Shown here in pieces: positions 63,264 through 64,000 of a DNA stretch of 64,000 nt. Position 1 is the first letter of the stretch. Every line of letters starts with the position of its first letter. Made by a program: the position numbers and the translations under genes. The notes beneath the pieces were generated by a model, which saw only the letters and a list, made by a program, of their open reading frames with translations, made no database searches and was not told the origin of the DNA. The DNA comes from Thalassomonas sp. RHCl1. GTDB taxonomy: Bacteria > Pseudomonadota > Gammaproteobacteria > Enterobacterales > Alteromonadaceae. The DNA is taken from assembly GCF_947387555.1 (NCBI RefSeq), contig NZ_CANDNZ010000003.1, positions 62,001 to 126,000 on the forward strand, given 5' to 3'.

Positions 63264-63287
63264 AAGCCCCAACAAGATGGGGCTTTA
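63264..63287 (+). terminator. Hairpin terminator
   Basis: AAGCCCC and GGGGCTT make a 7-bp stem around AACAAGAT, followed by a short T/A run. It lies after the coiled-coil protein gene. Confidence 0.7.
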
Positions 63288-63363
63288 AAGATTAGCGATC
63301 TGGCTTTTCCTGTTAAGCAGAAAAATCACTTATCACTAATTTTTATTGTACCCGGGCATTCAA

Positions 63364-63558
63364 TTAATCGGGAACACAAGCCGCAAAACAAGCATTTAAC
63401 CAAACACCGCAAATGCTGCCGCTAAGTTCGCCGGATTCACAGGCAATCAGTCTTTCGAAACAAACATTACAATCTGCCGGTTGTGCCGATATATTGCCGG
63501 CGGCAACACCGACAGCCACTCCTAATGCTAAAATGACTTTTTTAAATTTATTATTCAT
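63364..63558 (-). CDS. Small Cys-rich exported peptide
   Basis: A 64-residue precursor with a signal peptide (KKVILALGVAVGVAAGNISA-QP). The mature part of about 38 residues has six cysteines (C-x2-C-x7-C-x9-C-x7-C-x3-C), enough for three disulfides. A GGAAG ribosome-binding site precedes the ATG at 63558. No family is recognised. The pattern could fit a secreted disulfide-rich peptide or a metal-binding periplasmic peptide. Confidence 0.6.
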   Translation of the reverse strand: MNNKFKKVILALGVAVGVAAGNISAQPADCNVCFERLIACESGELSGSICGVWLNACFAACVPD

Positions 63559-63695
63559 TTTTCTTCCTTTTTGTTTTTATTGGCTAATGATGAGGTAAAC
63601 ATCACCTGCTCAATAAATGTACATTATGTTTACTGAATGTACAATGTTATGTAACATTTATTTTACTTGAGCAGGCTGCGCATCCGGATAAAGCA

Positions 63696-64000
63696 TTAAA
63701 ATAGCGGGCCGAGAAGCTCAATTTCCGCCACTTGGGTCATGGAAGAGTTTCCCTGATTTTTTGTGATGTTAACCCGATATGTTTGATATCTGGTTGTGTT
63801 AGTAAACTCAAAGTTTTGTTGTTCAAACCGGCTAAGCCAAAGGATATTTGTCCAACTGCCCAGTTGGTGCCAGCTGGCGCCGTTGTCATTTGAGCCGAGT
63901 ACAGTAAAGTCTTGCGGATCTCTTGCTGCGGCGTCGTTGGCGCTGGTTATGGTGATGCTGTTGACGGTTTGTGCTGTTGGTAAATCAAGCTGTATCCAGG
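63696..64000 (-). CDS. C-terminal F5/8 type C (discoidin-like) domain of a surface protein (partial)
   Basis: The frame is open from the right edge of the window to a TAA at 63696, so only about 100 C-terminal residues are visible. They read WIQLDLPTAQTVNSITI, DPQDFTVLGSNDNGASWHQL, FTNTTRYQTYRVNI and VAEIELLG, the standard strands of an F5/8 type C carbohydrate- or lipid-binding beta-sandwich. Such domains usually sit at the end of secreted glycosidases or adhesins. The catalytic part, if any, lies outside the window. Confidence 0.75.
   Translation of the reverse strand, partial: WIQLDLPTAQTVNSITITSANDAAARDPQDFTVLGSNDNGASWHQLGSWTNILWLSRFEQQNFEFTNTTRYQTYRVNITKNQGNSSMTQVAEIELLGPLF

Overview
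The window looks like chromosomal DNA of a marine gammaproteobacterium of the Alteromonadales/Colwelliaceae kind (Thalassomonas- or Colwellia-like). This rests on moderate GC, several TonB-dependent receptors, nhaA/nhaR, PEP-CTERM and GlyGly-CTERM surface proteins, and long sensor and GGDEF proteins. The assignment is inferred from gene content, not from a marker gene. I see no tRNA, rRNA or CRISPR array.

Layout. 0-3.7 kb: the end of a beta-helix-type surface protein, a Rap1a/Tai-like small secreted protein, and nhaA divergent from its activator nhaR. 3.9-15.6 kb: two copies of a three-gene cassette (CesT-like type III secretion chaperone, 872-residue protein with a papain-like Gln/Cys/His/Asn signature, 171-residue protein). 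They are separated by a TonB-dependent receptor and a lipoprotein. 15.7-21.2 kb: a choloylglycine-hydrolase-family Ntn amidase, another TonB receptor and a glycerophosphodiester phosphodiesterase lipoprotein. 21.8-25.4 kb: a SymE-like toxin with a structured flank, a low-complexity basic protein and a PEP-CTERM protein. 25.5-26.7 kb: a decayed IS256-family transposase. 26.7-36.3 kb: a four-gene minus-strand operon of three surface proteins, each ending in a peptidase S74 self-cleaving chaperone domain, and a 1407-residue GlyGly-CTERM multidomain protein. 36.7-41.9 kb: an HxlR regulator divergent from an alpha/beta hydrolase, a LysR regulator and a TonB receptor.

42-54.4 kb is an accessory island. 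It holds a glycine-zipper toxin with a small membrane partner, a SymE remnant, a three-gene operon (large secreted protein, protein with CHAT-like motifs, SLATT membrane effector), a second toxin/partner pair in decay, a DUF6795 protein, a second intact SymE-like gene, an AT-rich membrane protein and a tyrosine recombinase with a LexA-like box upstream. 54.5-64 kb is more ordinary: alpha-carbonic anhydrase, a giant sensor kinase with five periplasmic binding modules, a MASE1-GGDEF diguanylate cyclase, a coiled-coil envelope protein, a Cys-rich exported peptide and the end of an F5/8-type C domain protein.

The best candidates for something undescribed are: (i) the duplicated chaperone/papain-like effector cassette; (ii) the secreted protein/CHAT-like/SLATT operon; (iii) the SymE-associated RNA element, whose hairpins covary between copies; (iv) the triple S74 plus GlyGly-CTERM surface operon.
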